NCBI GenBank assembly: GCA_003165235.1
Contig: PLSV01000352.1
Span: 1-40,046, forward strand
DNA: 40,046 bases
Direction: 5' to 3'
Source of the DNA: Syntrophobacteraceae bacterium
Lineage (GTDB): Bacteria > Desulfobacterota > Syntrophobacteria > Syntrophobacterales > Syntrophobacteraceae
The first letter of the stretch is position 1. Each line of letters begins with the position of its first letter. The notes below the pieces were generated by a model, which saw nothing but the letters and a program-made list of their open reading frames with translations, made no database searches and was not told the DNA's origin. Below are positions 39,485 to 40,046 of the stretch, in pieces. The position numbers and the translations under genes are program-made.

Positions 39485-39902
39485 CAGGGTGATGAAAAAG
39501 GATTGGAATTCCCACATCAGGGCGAAAAACCCTATAGACGTCCCCCCGGCAGAGCCTGCCCCGGAAGTGTCTAGTCCGGGGGCCGGGGCCAGTTACTTTT
39601 GCTTTAACATCAATAGGTTGGTAAAAAGCCTGGATTCCGGTCCGGGCACTCACAAAAGATCGTGCCCGGACTTGAAGCGTTTAATCACGTCGGCAGCGTT
39701 AAGCCCGGACCTGAACGAAGTGAGGGTCCACCGTAATGACGAAATCATTAGCAATTTTAAGGCGTTTTTCCCGCCAGAAAACCCTTTTCATCACCCTGCT
39801 AAAGCCGGGCGCAATGCGCTCCGGGTTATCAGTGGGGGACATTGGGAGCTTATCTCTTCACAAATGGAGAGCAATGAGATAAAATTACGAGTTTAAGGGA
39901 AA
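39485..39902. other. Intergenic stretch with a perfect hairpin
   Basis: GTCCGGGCAC (39640-39649) and GTGCCCGGAC (39662-39671) form a perfect 10-bp stem with a 12-nt loop. It is about 150 bp after the YkgJ stop and has no T-run. Otherwise I see only a weak 146-residue frame at 39456-39896, which I do not accept. Confidence 0.45.
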
Positions 39903-40046
39903 ACTTGGCACGGAGCATCCGTAGAAGCCGGGAAATGATAACTCCTTTTCCAAGGAGCCGAGACGGCAGCGAAAAGGCGGCGACAGGCGATCCCGGGAAA
40001 GTGCTGAATCATCGGGTGTAAGCGCCAGGCCTCCCGCGAACGCCCC
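39903..40046 (+). ncRNA. Structured leader resembling a Moco/Tuco riboswitch (cut by window edge)
   Basis: The sequence folds into nested helices: ACGGA-gca-TCCGT (39911-39923), CTCCTT-ttcc-AAGGAG (39943-39958) and a possible long pairing of CCGGGA (39929-39934) with TCCCGG (39991-39996). GCCTCCCGCGAACGCC near the end (from about 40028) looks like the conserved core I remember from molybdenum- and tungsten-cofactor riboswitches. The downstream gene is beyond the window. The match is from memory of the motif, not from a covariance-model score, so treat it as a candidate. Confidence 0.4.

Noticed and set aside
39456-39896. 146-residue plus-strand open frame
   Set aside because: No ribosome binding site, odd composition, a perfect hairpin in the middle, and overlap with the YkgJ gene.

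Overview
The window looks like chromosomal DNA of a Gram-negative, probably anaerobic, GC-rich bacterium. My best guess is the Desulfobacterota (Syntrophobacter-like), because the gene style, a basic divergent S21, molybdenum-hydroxylase genes and a SpoIIE/STAS/RsbW partner-switching operon fit such genomes. This is an inference from family resemblance; there is no rRNA or other phylogenetic marker here.

Region by region. (1) 1-4.6 kb is a decayed accessory stretch. It holds the tail of an unknown gene, two diverged direct copies (about 560 bp) of the 3' end of a family-A DNA polymerase gene plus a third polymerase fragment, two small flavoprotein genes (PNPOx-like and nitroreductase) each placed just beyond a polymerase remnant, and a nucleotidyltransferase toxin-antitoxin-like pair. 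(2) 4.6-11.4 kb is ordinary chromosome: a GlnD homologue whose nucleotidyltransferase motif has lost its aspartates, a crotonase-fold protein, a secreted DUF2147 protein, an MFS exporter and an acetolactate decarboxylase with an added N-terminal ribbon-helix-helix-like segment. (3) 11.5-19.9 kb is a tight operon of an RsbW-like/GNAT-like protein, a HisC-like aminotransferase, an MFS carrier, a three-subunit molybdenum hydroxylase and a GNAT protein whose last 38 codons are out of frame. The genes overlap by 4 bp or nearly touch, so they probably form one pathway with an unknown N-heterocyclic or aldehyde substrate. (4) 19.9-25.1 kb is a toxin-antitoxin island: TacA/TacT-like, BrnT/XRE, a frameshifted serine resolvase, an AbiEii-like pair bracketed by a duplicated resolvase 3' end, and a HigB/HigA pair inside a 1.06-kb segment with 9-bp terminal inverted repeats. 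Several of these promoters sit so close to the start codon that the mRNAs should be leaderless.

(5) 25.2-28.9 kb (minus strand) is a signalling operon: a periplasmic NMT1/THI5-type binding protein, a dCache-HAMP-SpoIIE phosphatase, a STAS antagonist and an RsbW-type kinase. It reads as ligand sensing coupled to partner switching, and no sigma factor or ABC permease is present. (6) 29-31.9 kb (minus) carries an LPG-synthase-like membrane protein and an unrecognised P-loop ATPase/helical protein pair. (7) 32.2-40 kb is housekeeping: RNase Z with a strong terminator, a lytic transglycosylase, a free-standing EF-G with its own promoter, a divergent S21, a PCC/DUF296 protein and a YkgJ-type cysteine-cluster protein. 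The right edge cuts a structured sequence that resembles a molybdenum/tungsten-cofactor riboswitch.

The most interesting items are the molybdenum hydroxylase operon with its two related GNAT-like proteins, the leaderless toxin-antitoxin island, the GlnD homologue without NTase aspartates, and the two-gene ATPase system.
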